From contig WTXG01000189.1 of the NCBI GenBank assembly GCA_022496185.1, positions 1 through 64,000 on the forward strand: a stretch of 64,000 nucleotides of DNA. The letters are read 5' to 3'. The number at the start of each line of letters is the position of its first letter. Within the stretch, counting starts at the first letter, position 1. Under the pieces are notes generated by a model, which saw only the letters and a list, made by a program, of their open reading frames with translations, was not told where the DNA came from and searched no databases. Positions 10,701 to 19,650 of this stretch are shown here, one piece after another. The DNA comes from Multifurca ochricompacta (Eukaryota; Basidiomycota; Agaricomycetes; Russulales; Russulaceae). A program made the position numbers and the translations under genes.

Positions 10701-12152
10701 CAAGGTTTCCACAAGAACCTTCTCGTCGGGCTGCTTCTGGCCATTATCATGTTTCAAGTACAATTCAGAGACGATAGCATGGTAGGCATCTGACTGGGAA
10801 TAGAACTGTATCAAGAGAGAGGACAGTAGACCACGGATATTTTGCTTTGACTTGTCTCGAAAGTCGCAATAAAAGTATGCCAAGTAGGCAGATCCAGCAT
10901 TACGCAGACGCTGGACATCCTGAACGATGGTGGAACTGACCATTCAGATGAGTGCTGGCGATACCCTATAATGCTGGGCAAACATACCAAAGGATGCTCT
11001 TGCCAGAGCCCGCTTTCAAGAAAGGGCCGTCAGCCACAAAACGCACCCAAATAGCGCAGTCAACCTACCATTACCATTTAACCACAGAAGCGATCCCTCC
11101 TCCGATTTCCATTCCTTGAATGTTTCCCCTTCAACGAACCACTTGGCGGTTCCCTCATGGTAAAGTTTGCGCGCCATGTTGTAATTTGTAGATGGGTCAG
11201 GAGGTGACAGCCATGTCTGAATATTCTTGTCCATCTGATCATCTGAAAGAATGTCTTAGCTGCCTTGTCTATAATGTTACTACCAAAGGGATGACGAACA
11301 TATTATCTTGTTCACATTACCAAATGTGTGCGCCGCCACGATGAGAGACTCTTCCTGGGTCAATTTGTCCAACTTCTGAAGGGCGTCCTGGACCTCATTA
11401 CCTCCCATCACCATCCGTCCATATGTCCCTGCAAAATGTTTAATCGCGAAAACATTAAAACAGTAGTTCACTCACTGAATCGCCGTTGTTTAATCTGTTT
11501 TGTCGCCAGAGCGAGGATGGTGAGCAGTTCCGCCATCGTCTTGACCAGAATCTCGACCATGGACTCGGCAACGGGGGTCTCAGGGGAAGTGTAAATCTTG
11601 AGGCGGATGAGAAAACATTGCATGGATTCGAAGAGGTCGAGTAGAGAATCGTAATTATCACTGAGCTTCTTTGATGCCTTGGTATGAAGGTGAGATAACT
11701 AGTTGGAAGCAAGGGAGAGGGATACGGACAGAGAGAAGGACGCCAATGGCAGGAAATATGATATGTGCGGGTGGAAACACCTGAAAAAGAACATATTGTA
11801 AGCCAGTAATAATGACTGAGCCACACTGATTAGGACTCACTGAACCAATGCAGTGGACGAGTGGTGGGCATTTCGAGAGGAAGAGGAGTATATTCACGGT
11901 TGGTTTAAGTCCCCTTAGGAGCTGCATCTTGCGACCGCCTTTCCGGAAAATGGAAAACCGGGATTTTCCTCCTTGAAGTACGTCGATCACGGCGTCTGCG
12001 GTGTCACATCCTTTCAGCTTATTAAGAAGCTGGTGTTCTGACAGATTTACGCCTGTTTTTGTAAGATACTCATCCAGGGCGGTCTCTAGGATGAGCTTGA
12101 GACGAGAAGAGGAGGCAGTTGTGAGAATTTGTGAGGGAGGAGCCGAAGACAT
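7799..12152 (-). CDS. NLR: Goodbye-like domain, NACHT ATPase, 17 ankyrin repeats
   Basis: A STAND/NLR protein, a fungal intracellular sensor class linked in some members to non-self recognition and programmed death. Exons 12152-11841, 11780-11730, 11668-11476, 11428-11321, 11242-11069, 11012-10988, 10935-10339 and 10286-7799 join in phase to 3948 nt, or 1315 residues, without a stop. Residues 1 to about 220 resemble the fungal STAND Goodbye domain (LILETALDEYLTKTG, VFPPAHIIFPAIGVLLS, DALQKLDKLTQEES). The P-loop AGSGKS lies near 281-286, Walker B YIIIDALDEC near 379-388, and TSRPEPDI near 420. Residues 755-1315 are ankyrin repeats of 33 residues each. The repeats are nearly identical, which points to concerted evolution. 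Gene architecture is intact, so it may be functional. The ligand is unknown. Confidence 0.88.
7802..9484 (-). repeat. 17 tandem 99-bp ankyrin-coding units
   Basis: The 3' third of the NLR exon consists of 33-codon units with consensus GGxYGYALxAAAAxGHVEIV then KSLLDHGADVNA. Seventeen units can be counted, the first being the most diverged. Differences concentrate at a few positions: the residue after GG (H, R, Y or D), YGYA versus YGYP or YEYP, KGH, NGH, IGH or DGY, and KSLL versus KWLL. The unit boundary stays in frame, so unit number can change without breaking the gene. Confidence 0.9.
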
Positions 12153-13225
12153 GAAGATAGACTGGGTTATGAGTGATAGAGAGAAGAGTAAGAGTATCCC
12201 TGGGAAAGGCGGCGGATGGTTATCGATGGTTTTTGTATAGATAGCCGCCTAAAAACGATGATAGACGCTGGGATGTAGAGGTGACAAGAGACAATATGGA
12301 TACTGTGTCTTGGAGGACCAGCGAAACTAAGCTTTTCAGATGCGGCACCAGAACGGGCCATGACTGACTATCTGGCTATTTCTTCGACGTGCTACTGGTG
12401 ACATGATGATGCTGTAAGGTAAGGATAGCTCGAGCTTCTTGAAACCTTCCGCCTCTGCCCGTTCCGGCCCGTCCTGCCTTAAACTTCTCGCCCGCCCACA
12501 CATTATGCCCTTCATCCACTGATCTTGCTCACTTACCACCACCATCAAACTTCGGTTTTTGTGTTGGCTCTCCCCCATTGTAAGGAAGGTGTGAGCATTG
12601 GGCTTGAAACCTTTGGCCTCTCCACTTTTGGCTAACTCTCTGTACAAGCCCTGGATAGTGATTGTCAAGGGGTTTCATACCTGTGTAGGTAAGTGCTGTG
12701 GGTTTTGCTGGGTATGGGTATGGGTATACAGCTCCCAACCTGTGGAAACCCATACCTGTGTGGTGGGTTTGGCAGGTATAGGCACCAATTATGCATTGAC
12801 AAGATCAGTAGAATTTCCAAGATAAAACACATCTGCAGCCACAAAAATACAAGATCTTGTATGATGTATGCTACAGGGTGGTGTTAAATATGTTCTAGTA
12901 TTATCCTACAAAATATCAAAGCAGATTAATGGTGCGATGTAAAATAAAATCCTTATCAGTGATCCACTTTCTTGAAAACCATGATACATCTGTTTTATTA
13001 ACACACAACCAATTCTGCCAGTCTGGCACTATCTAAAATACACTCTAGACTAATATAGACTATTCTATAATCAAATTATCAAATTAGTTTACTGAATTAA
13101 GGCCTGTGTGTATCTACAAGCTGCATGGGGCAGCAACTACATTGCATTGCATGGTGGTCTGACCTCCTTCCTATTAAGGAAGGTTGACTTAAACACACAG
13201 AAATGTGCATCCAGGGACTAGGACA
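12153..13225. other. Intergenic region upstream of the NLR
   Basis: The promoter and 5' UTR of the NLR should lie at 12153-12400. I see no recognisable TE terminus or domain-bearing frame. A low-complexity gggtatgggtatgggt stretch lies near 12715, and the sequence turns AT-rich to the right. Minus-strand frames of 74-110 codons at 12336-12753 overlap each other and do not resemble known proteins. Confidence 0.4.
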
Positions 13226-13996
13226 GTCATGCTTGTATGGAATGAAACCAGAATAATAAAATAATAATGTAAATAAAGGATCCATTTAATCTTCTGAACA
13301 TAAACCAACAATTTTTGAGGAATCTTGAGTAGCCATAAATGAATGTGTTGTGTCCAAGTGCTTATCTCCTTGACTGGGATGGCCTGGGCCATTTACCTGA
13401 AATGCACAGAAATGCAAAGAACAGTCATGCTCATATAAAATTGAAACCAGAATAATAAAATAAAAATGGAATAATAAATTATCTTAATCTTATGAACATA
13501 AAATAGGAATCTTTGAGGGATCTTGAGTAGCCATAAATGAACATGTTGTGTCCAAGTGCATATCTCCTTGACCAGGATCTCCCAGGCTGGATGTCTGAAA
13601 TGCATGATGCAAGTAAAGAACTTGCATGTGTTTCATTTTATGGGTAACCCAGGTATCAAAACAATTATCCAGGGGTTACCCCTACCAATTTCTATGTGTT
13701 TGTCAATTTTTTTTGCATTCTGTGTAATTATCTGACAGGCTTTTCATCAATGTTCTATAACATCCTATCTAATCATTGCTGTATACTGGATTTTAGTTGT
13801 GCTTGTATAAAATTGAAAGCAGAATAATAAAATAAAAATGGAATAATTAATTATCTTAATCTTCTGAACATAAAACAAGAGTCATTGAGGGATCTTAAGC
13901 AGCCACAAGTGAACACATTGTGTATCTTCTTGGTCCAGGAAGGCCTGGGCCAGTTATCCAAAATGTGTGATGCAAGTAAAGAACTTGCATGTAACA
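13226..13996. repeat. Three copies of an AT-rich ~180-bp repeat
   Basis: Copies start near 13226, 13424 and 13797. Each runs: gtcatgctt- or gtgcttgtat-like start, gaaaccagaataataaaata, a T/A-rich stretch, cttctgaacataaa, ggatcttgagtagccataaa, a block like gtgtccaagtgc, then ccttgac. The second and third end in tgatgcaagtaaagaacttg. A fourth diverged copy lies at 7339-7560. The array is irregular, with insertions between units. I cannot assign it to a transposon class and no frame is conserved across copies. Confidence 0.6.
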
Positions 13997-14243
13997 CCTG
14001 GTGCAGGTGTTCAACATGACATGTGACAAGTTGTGTAGCATAACTACAAAGTTGTTACAATCCCTGCTGAGTAACCCCATTTTCTTTACCCTTCCCAATG
14101 ATGACCCCTCTCTACCACCTACTCTGCACTTCCTGATTACGTCTCTGTCCTGGGACCCATCACATGCCCTACTCCCATCCCCATGACTTGCTTTGGACTT
14201 GTTGACTTGCTGTTTACCTATGTTTGCTTCTTTATCTCCTTAT

Positions 14244-14327
14244 TGTGAAACAGGCATGAGGCGCAGCATACTGACTGTAAGGTTAGCGAGTTAGGCTAGA
14301 AAGACAAGTTGCTTCAGAGGTAGAAGA
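14244..14327 (-). mobile_element. Copia-3 3' LTR, left piece (84 bp)
   Basis: On the plus strand it begins TGTGAAACAGGCATGAGG, the complement of the Copia LTR 3' end (CATGCCTGTTTaACA in Copia-1). It runs to 14327, where Copia-1 inserted, and resumes after Copia-1 at 25636. The last five bases, GAAGA (14323-14327), are the Copia-1 target duplication. The five bases before it, CTTAT (14239-14243), should reappear at the far end of Copia-3 outside the window. Confidence 0.85.
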
Positions 14328-14829
14328 TGTTGAACACAGAAGATGTTCAGTGATGCTTCAGGCATCAGGTGATTAGATTAGCTACTTTGTAGATTAGATT
14401 AGATACCGGAGTTTTGGACTATTTACATTATCATTATTACTTTTGTTCTCACATTCCGCAGTAGCTGACTGATACACCATGTAGCATGTGATTTCTGTAT
14501 TGGCCAATGGCCTTTGTCCCTCATGTTTATTGTTTGGACTTTGTCCGGCACTTGTGGACTTATTCCCAGTGCGCACAGACTATCCCTTGGGGTATATAAG
14601 GGTGTCTGTTTCGTCTTCTACACTTCAGAGTTCTTCTAACATCTGAAGTGTAAGTTCCTTTCATACTATCTACTTTACTATTAGACTGACGTTCTTTACA
14701 TAGAACTTTCTTTGTCTAGGTCAGTAGTATAGTTAATAGAGTTCTTCTAACATCTGAAGTAACTTTCTTTGTCTAGCTTAACCCGCTAACATCCACAGTC
14801 AGTATGCTGTGCCTCATGCCTGTTTAACA
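14328..14829 (+). repeat. Copia-1 5' LTR
   Basis: 502 bp, from TGTTGAACACAG to TGCCTGTTTAACA. It contains a TATATAA box at about 14593 and a hairpin just downstream. The matching copy is 25129-25630. The same LTR family, about 90% similar by eye, flanks Copia-2 and Copia-3. Confidence 0.95.
14593..14650 (+). promoter_or_regulatory. Copia LTR TATA box and start-proximal hairpin
   Basis: TATATAAG at about 14593 is followed, some 20 nt on, by cacttcaga ... tctgaagtg (14621-14650), an inverted repeat with a short loop. In Copia-3 (25723-25760) and Copia-2 (49891-49928) the same place forms a perfect 14-bp stem, cttacacttcagag/ctctgaagtgtaag, with a 10-nt loop. From the TATA spacing, the hairpin should be at or near the 5' end of the genomic RNA. 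The role is inferred only. Confidence 0.65.
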
Positions 14830-14844
14830 GGTTATGGGCCCTGG
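14830..14844 (+). promoter_or_regulatory. Copia-1 primer-binding site, half-tRNA-iMet type
   Basis: The first bases after the LTR are GGTTATGGGCCCTGG. GGTTATGGGCCC is the complement of the anticodon stem-loop side of eukaryotic initiator tRNA-Met (GGGCCCAUAACC), not of a tRNA 3' end. Drosophila copia uses the 5' half of tRNA-iMet cleaved in the anticodon loop, so the same mechanism is likely. The same site follows the Copia-2 LTR (55747-55732, minus). Confidence 0.8.
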
Positions 14845-15343
14845 GCACGCTTTACTGATCTGTACATTCTTTTGATCAGTCCAAACCATTCTTCTTCAAG
14901 CTCACTGCTTCAAGACTTCACTTTCCCAATCACAGTCACAGTGAGCTTTGATTTCATTTGTCTCTTGCCCTTAACTGTCCACAAGGTGGTGCGCTTTATG
15001 TGCCCACCTTGATCTGTCTGGCTAGTCCCTCAGGGGATTCTTGCAAAAGGTGATGAGGGACCCTAAGCGGGTGAAACACCTTAAGTTCCTCATGTGCGCT
15101 CTAAGTAAATAGTATTCATAGTTATAGCTGGGTTTTCGTCCCATCCATAGACTTAGTAGGCCACTTGCCCAGAAGGCTTGGGGCTATAGGTTCAGTCAAT
15201 GCTTGGCTCGATCCGTAAGCCAGGTTTAGCGACCTGCTGGTAGAGTTTAGGGTCTAGAACAAGGCATGGGTAGTCACTCCCATGACGCTTGGGCTCGATA
15301 CAAGTAGGCTTGAACTACTATAGTATTTACACAGTAGCTAGAG
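14845..15343 (+). other. Copia-1 untranslated leader, first part
   Basis: About 0.5 kb between the primer site and the N1 insertion, resuming at 19319-19650 before the gag ATG. It has no long frame. Blocks such as gcaaaaggtgatgagggacc and cctaagcgggtgaaac recur, inverted, in the Copia-2 leader at 55480-55530, so the leader is conserved and may contain packaging or translation signals. The last five bases, 15339-15343 (TAGAG), are the N1 target duplication. Confidence 0.65.
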
Positions 15344-15768
15344 TGTGACAGAATTCTCCCTGCGATGTTACTAATGACTTGACATTGTGTTTCACCGGTG
15401 TTTTGGCTTACTGAGGGCCTAACCCCTCCTTATTCTCCATAGTTCTAGCTTGATCTACTGCGCAACCACTAGATATTATATCATAGAACTAGATGCTTCT
15501 ATATACTATGACATAGCTAGTTCTACATGTATTTAAAGACCTACTAGAGTAGAGAGACAGACTAAGTCGGTTCTCTTGTATTCAATCAGAGGTGCTTTGG
15601 AATCCTTGAATCCTCTCAGTTAGAGTCCCACTTGAACTCTCCAAGATGTGACTTGGAGAGCCTTCATCATCTTGAACTTGTTGCAGGACTTAGAGTCTCT
15701 GCCGTCGACTTCGAATCTCACACTTGCTCCCGTCCGACCCCGACACAGTTCTGCACCTAACTGTGACA
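15344..15768 (+). repeat. N1 5' LTR
   Basis: 425 bp, TGTGACAGAATT to CTGTGACA. It differs from the 3' copy at three places I could see (cgatgtt/cgacgtt, agttcta/agtttta, gttctgc/gttccgc). The right half aligns with the Gypsy-A LTR, while the left half (U3) does not, so the two families share R/U5 but not their promoter-upstream part. Confidence 0.93.
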
Positions 15769-15782
15769 TTAGAACAGACTTA
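15530..15782 (+). promoter_or_regulatory. N1 TATA box, putative self-primer and primer-binding site
   Basis: TATTTAAA (15530-15537) is followed after exactly 25 nt by TAAGTCGGTTCT (15563-15574), the expected RNA 5' end. Two bases after the LTR end (15768) lies AGAACAGACTTA (15771-15782), its complement except for one base. This is the arrangement of Tf1/sushi elements, which prime reverse transcription with the 5' end of their own RNA. Gypsy-A and T1 show the same layout with perfect matches. Confidence 0.75.
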
Positions 15783-16843
15783 ACTGAAACCAACGAAGAA
15801 CTTACTGAATGCGTGAGGCGACGACGACACGTCCCTCACCCCGACACCGGAACTCAATCCATCTTGATCCCTTGATTTGTCGTGGTCGACGTACTGACCG
15901 TGGCTTTGATTCCTTGCTTGGTTGTGGTCGACGTATTGACCGCAGCTTGACTCCTTTGCTTTGTCGTGGTCGATGTACTGACCGCGGCTTGACTCCTTTG
16001 ATCTGTCTTGATCTTTGTCTTGATCTTGACTGCCAGATTCTGTCTTGGTTGCGACCTTGATAGTTTGACACAATCACGTTTGATCGTTTATTGATTTGCT
16101 GTGGTCGAGGTACTGACCGCGGCTTGATTGTGGTTGAGGTAGACCACCGAATGGACCCCGGATGCCAGTGATCCTGATTGCCGGACCAGAACTGCAAGGT
16201 GACAACGAGTCGTCCCTTGTACGAAACCCAGAAAGTCGCGACGACCACGCAAGAACCCCGAACCCCGACCTTGAAAGAACATGTCTCTTGAAGACCAACC
16301 TCGACATTGAAACCTGATAGAAGAGTCAGAACCTGAGAAAAGAAACGACTCACCAAACCCGCAAGGCGACGATGACGCGTCCCTTGCTTTGACACCGAAC
16401 CCAACCTCGGAGCTTGATAACGCTCCAATCGAATCCCACAACCGACTTACAGTTCTTGCAAGAGGACTCCCCAACCAGAAACTGAAGACATACCACCTGA
16501 AAACCGAAACCGCCTTACATCGCTTGCCAGCGATCCCCGACTGACAGCATCCAGAGTAACGGACCTGTGAACCCCAGAATCCTTGAATCCCGACTTGAAG
16601 CAACCTTGCTTCATGAACAGACCATCGAATCCATCGAAAAGAAACTTGACACCGCGACTCCGAAGTCCCGGTTTGACATCCCGAGCCCACACCATCGATA
16701 ACATCGCTGTACATCTAAAGAAGACAACTCGAAGTGATTAGAATTGCCCAGAAAGGAACAGAACTAAACTCACCTAGAGACCGATTCCACAACTCCCCAC
16801 TCGAATAGATCAATCGTTGTTCGGAACATTTCCTGAACGCAGC
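15783..16843 (+). other. N1 leader between primer site and gag
   Basis: About 1 kb without a credible plus-strand gene. The beginning (gcgtgaggcgacgacgac...) aligns with the Gypsy-A leader on the minus strand at 34480-34510. A 42-bp minisatellite lies at 15881-16006. Long minus-strand frames (for example 16714-16088) are antisense to the transcript and Ser/Gly/Arg-rich. They look like a by-product of composition. Confidence 0.55.
15881..16006. repeat. 42-bp minisatellite, three units
   Basis: Units beginning tGTGGTCGAC start at 15881, 15923 and 15965 with constant 42-bp spacing. Each contains gtactgaccg or gtattgaccg, then gcttgactcc. A further partial unit lies near 16100. The units differ by a few substitutions and sit in the N1 leader. 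Confidence 0.7.
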
Positions 16844-17640
16844 ATGACAATGACTGCTGCGACACTAATGACGCAGCCAACGCGAATCCAGCTGGCGTCA
16901 TGTGGGAACCACTTCGGACCACCACGGGATCCACCAGAAGACCAAGAAAAGCCGCAGCCTCCACCAGCACCAATCCTAGCGCAACAGCCACGAATAATGA
17001 GAGGAAGGAGGGAAGGCATTCCTCCTCCGTCCTTGAACGAGAATCGCAGCGAAGCCGACCAATGGTGGACGCGTGTGGAGCTTCACTATTTCTTGAGTAA
17101 CCAGGCCATGACCATCCAGAACAAAAGGTCTCGAATTGCCCACGTTCTTGATTTGAAGAGGGAAGGGAACATCAGCCACACGACAGAGAATGGAACAAAC
17201 ACTTCTGCCGAGCGACCCACCGCTGAAACCGACTGGAGTTTGCTGTGGGAAGACAGGTCTGGCTCGAAAGAAAATGCCTCAAACGCGTCTTCCTTCTTCC
17301 AAGCTGGCACCACGCCGAGTTGGACCATTCACAATGAAAGATCAGATACATGCAATTGCCTGCCAATTAGACTTGCCAGCCCACATGAAGATACACAACA
17401 GGTATCATGTGGACCCCTTATCACCCTATCATGAAACAAAAGCCCACTGAGTGAGCTACACACACCTGCCATCTAGTCTTGTCAACGACGAAGAAGAATA
17501 TGAAGTCGAGCGCCTTATCAGGCATTGATATCATGGCCGTGCAAAGACACTACAGTTCTTTGTCCACTGGAAAGGTTACCCTTTGAGCGATGACTTTTGG
17601 ACGCCTGCTGCTCCGACATCTATGCATCGAGGACGCCGCA
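16844..17640 (+). pseudogene. N1 gag N-terminus joined to integrase tail and chromodomain remnant
   Basis: An ATG at 16844 opens a frame with a Pro-rich start and SLNENRSEADQWWTRVELHYF, matching Gypsy-A gag (FDGNRVEAEHWWTQVELHIF). Homology stops near 17150. After about 80 nt the sequence resumes, in another frame, with KMPQTRLPSSKLAPRRVGPFT and HMKIHNRYHVDPLSPY, which in Gypsy-A lie after the integrase. Then comes a chromodomain-like stretch (EEEYEVERL ... KTLQFFVHWKGYPLSDDFW) containing TGA stops at about 17449 and 17527. The missing middle is roughly 3.5 kb of gag-pol. No functional product is expected, though a truncated gag of about 200 residues remains open to 17434. Confidence 0.8.
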
Positions 17641-17773
17641 AGCCTTAGGAGGGGGGTAATTATTCCATCTGTGACTCAGTGTTTCCCCAGAAATTCGCTC
17701 TACCCTGGCACACATCAAGAACTTCACTCACCCTTTCACTCAAATCATCCACCAGACCCACTGAACACCTAGA

Positions 17774-18611
17774 ATGTTGACTCCGAAGACTCTCGCCACC
17801 AACATCTCGGCCGACAATGAAACCCGAATCTGGCGCATCGCAACAGCCCTGGATGCCGCCAACAAAACAGCAATAACGTTTCCCGCAACGGCACCGACGC
17901 TGCCTCCCACACCAGCACTACCGAATGAAGACCTGATTGTTACAAGAAGTTGGAATGCACTTGCCAACACATTTCTGCCGACCCCGCGGCCATGTCAGTC
18001 GACAACAGATCGTCATAGGTACACCCACCCTGGGCCGCCATTTCGTTCGAAACCACGTCCACTCGATGCACTACCAACACCGATGCATCAGGAGTAATGA
18101 AGGTCGCACCTTGCATGCCAGGTTCGTAAGCTTTAACTACCGACAATGTAACCCCCAGGTTCTTGCCACGATGAGTGAGAACCAGCCACTCTTCGCCATC
18201 GCGCTCCATGCTAGAAACCACTCTCGAACCCCACGACATCCCAATCCTCCGATTTCGCGCTTCCAACAGCAACTCTTCGACATGGAGATGCCTCACACTG
18301 AACTGGTCAACACCGCACTCGACGACTTACGCAATCTGAGAATTTGGGCCAAAGCGACAAGATTCCACACGACAACCAATGACCTAGACAAGGCGCATCG
18401 ATATCTCGCCATGGCAAAGAACTCATTTCGCCCTCCACGCCAAGAATCACCAACGAGACCCACAACGCTCTACACTGAGTGGATCAACACCGTGCTGGAT
18501 GACCTTCGCGACCCTGGGGTCTGGGCTGAGGTGACAAGATTCCGCACCACGACTAACGACTTGGACGTAGCCCAGCAGGCCATGGCCGCCGCACGAAAGC
18601 AAATAGAATAG
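17774..18611 (+). CDS. N1-specific 3' reading frame of unknown origin
   Basis: Not recognised. A frame from an ATG at 17774 to 18097 overlaps a second one, open from about 17937 to 18611 (225 codons). The second contains two copies of a roughly 38-residue unit: TALDDLRNLRIWAKATRFHT then TTNDLDKAHRYLAMAKN, and TVLDDLRDPGVWAEVTRFRT then TTNDLDVAQQAMAAARK, separated by a Pro/Arg/Thr linker. Gypsy-A has no counterpart. It may be captured host or other-element sequence, or a remnant of a longer ORF with a frameshift near 17940. No ATG fits the second frame well, so whether it is translated is unclear. Confidence 0.35.
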
Positions 18612-18888
18612 CAGTCCAGACAATACGCACATCGACGCAAGTGCTGACATGACGCAACGCGCACCACCGAATCTATCTGACCGAGCAAGCTCACAAGATT
18701 CACGCCGCACCCGGAACCGCGCGCCGTCTTGCAAGAAGACTTGACAACACATGACGTCCCTCAAGCTGCATGACGACTGGATGATACTCGACAACCACTC
18801 GACGACCGCGCGCACCGCAACCACGAACCCTGCCGCCACCGACATTCAACGACGTTTGGGGGCAAACGTCAGCCTACAGAAGGGGTAA

Positions 18889-19313
18889 TGTGACAGAATT
18901 CTCCCTGCGACGTTACTAATGACTTGACATTGTGTTTCACCGGTGTTTTGGCTTACTGAGGGCCTAACCCCTCCTTATTCTCCATAGTTTTAGCTTGATC
19001 TACTGCGCAACCACTAGATATTATATCATAGAACTAGATGCTTCTATATACTATGACATAGCTAGTTCTACATGTATTTAAAGACCTACTAGAGTAGAGA
19101 GACAGACTAAGTCGGTTCTCTTGTATTCAATCAGAGGTGCTTTGGAATCCTTGAATCCTCTCAGTTAGAGTCCCACTTGAACTCTCCAAGATGTGACTTG
19201 GAGAGCCTTCATCATCTTGAACTTGTTGCAGGACTTAGAGTCTCTGCCGTCGACTTCGAATCTCACACTTGCTCCCGTCCGACCCCGACACAGTTCCGCA
19301 CCTAACTGTGACA
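18889..19313 (+). repeat. N1 3' LTR
   Basis: 425 bp, preceded by a purine-rich AGAAGGGGTAA tract suited to plus-strand priming. Followed by the TAGAG duplication. Confidence 0.93.
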
Positions 19314-19318
19314 TAGAG

Positions 19319-19650
19319 GGTTTTGTCTCTGGGCAGAAGTACCCGCTGCTTTCATTGGGGGTTCGCCCCAACCAGAGGAAACCTAATAGTCTACTATAGT
19401 CATGGCCCCAATCATCTAGGGCTTAATCATGGACTCCACCACCAGCACTAGAGGAAGGGCTCTATACCCTTTGTCTCTAGTGGAACTTGCGGTTGGCTCC
19501 TCCATGACATGACTCCCCATCTATTTACACAACATCCCCTGATGTGGGCTTAGGACTTGTTGTAGATGGCGCTAGATAGCCTACTATACTACTTAGAAGT
19601 TGCACATCAGAGGCAGGACTTCTTTAAGTTCTGAAGCATAGCGCCACAGA
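19319..19650 (+). other. Copia-1 leader, second part
   Basis: Continuation of the untranslated leader after N1. No gene. Sequences such as agaggaagggctctataccc recur inverted in the Copia-2 leader near 55085-55105. Ends at the gag ATG at 19651. Confidence 0.6.

Larger units (their letters stand above)
15344..19313 (+). mobile_element. N1, non-autonomous Gypsy-type LTR element
   Basis: A 3970-bp element bounded by 425-bp LTRs and TAGAG duplications (15339-15343 and 19314-19318). The LTRs differ at about three positions. The interior begins like Gypsy-A (TTAGAACAGACTTA after the LTR, then a GC-rich leader). It has the gag N-terminus, then jumps to the end of integrase and a chromodomain remnant. 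Protease, reverse transcriptase, RNase H and the integrase core are absent. An additional about 0.85-kb frame lies between the chromodomain remnant and the 3' LTR. Very similar LTRs and intact duplications show it moved recently, presumably using proteins of a Gypsy-A-like partner. Confidence 0.93.

Noticed and set aside
12336..12753. Minus-strand frames of 74-110 codons upstream of the NLR
   Set aside because: Overlapping in different frames, no splice pattern or domain. Treated as intergenic.
16088..16714. Long minus-strand frames in the N1 leader
   Set aside because: Antisense to the element and Ser/Gly/Arg-rich, with no homology to known domains and overlapping other frames. Probably a composition effect.
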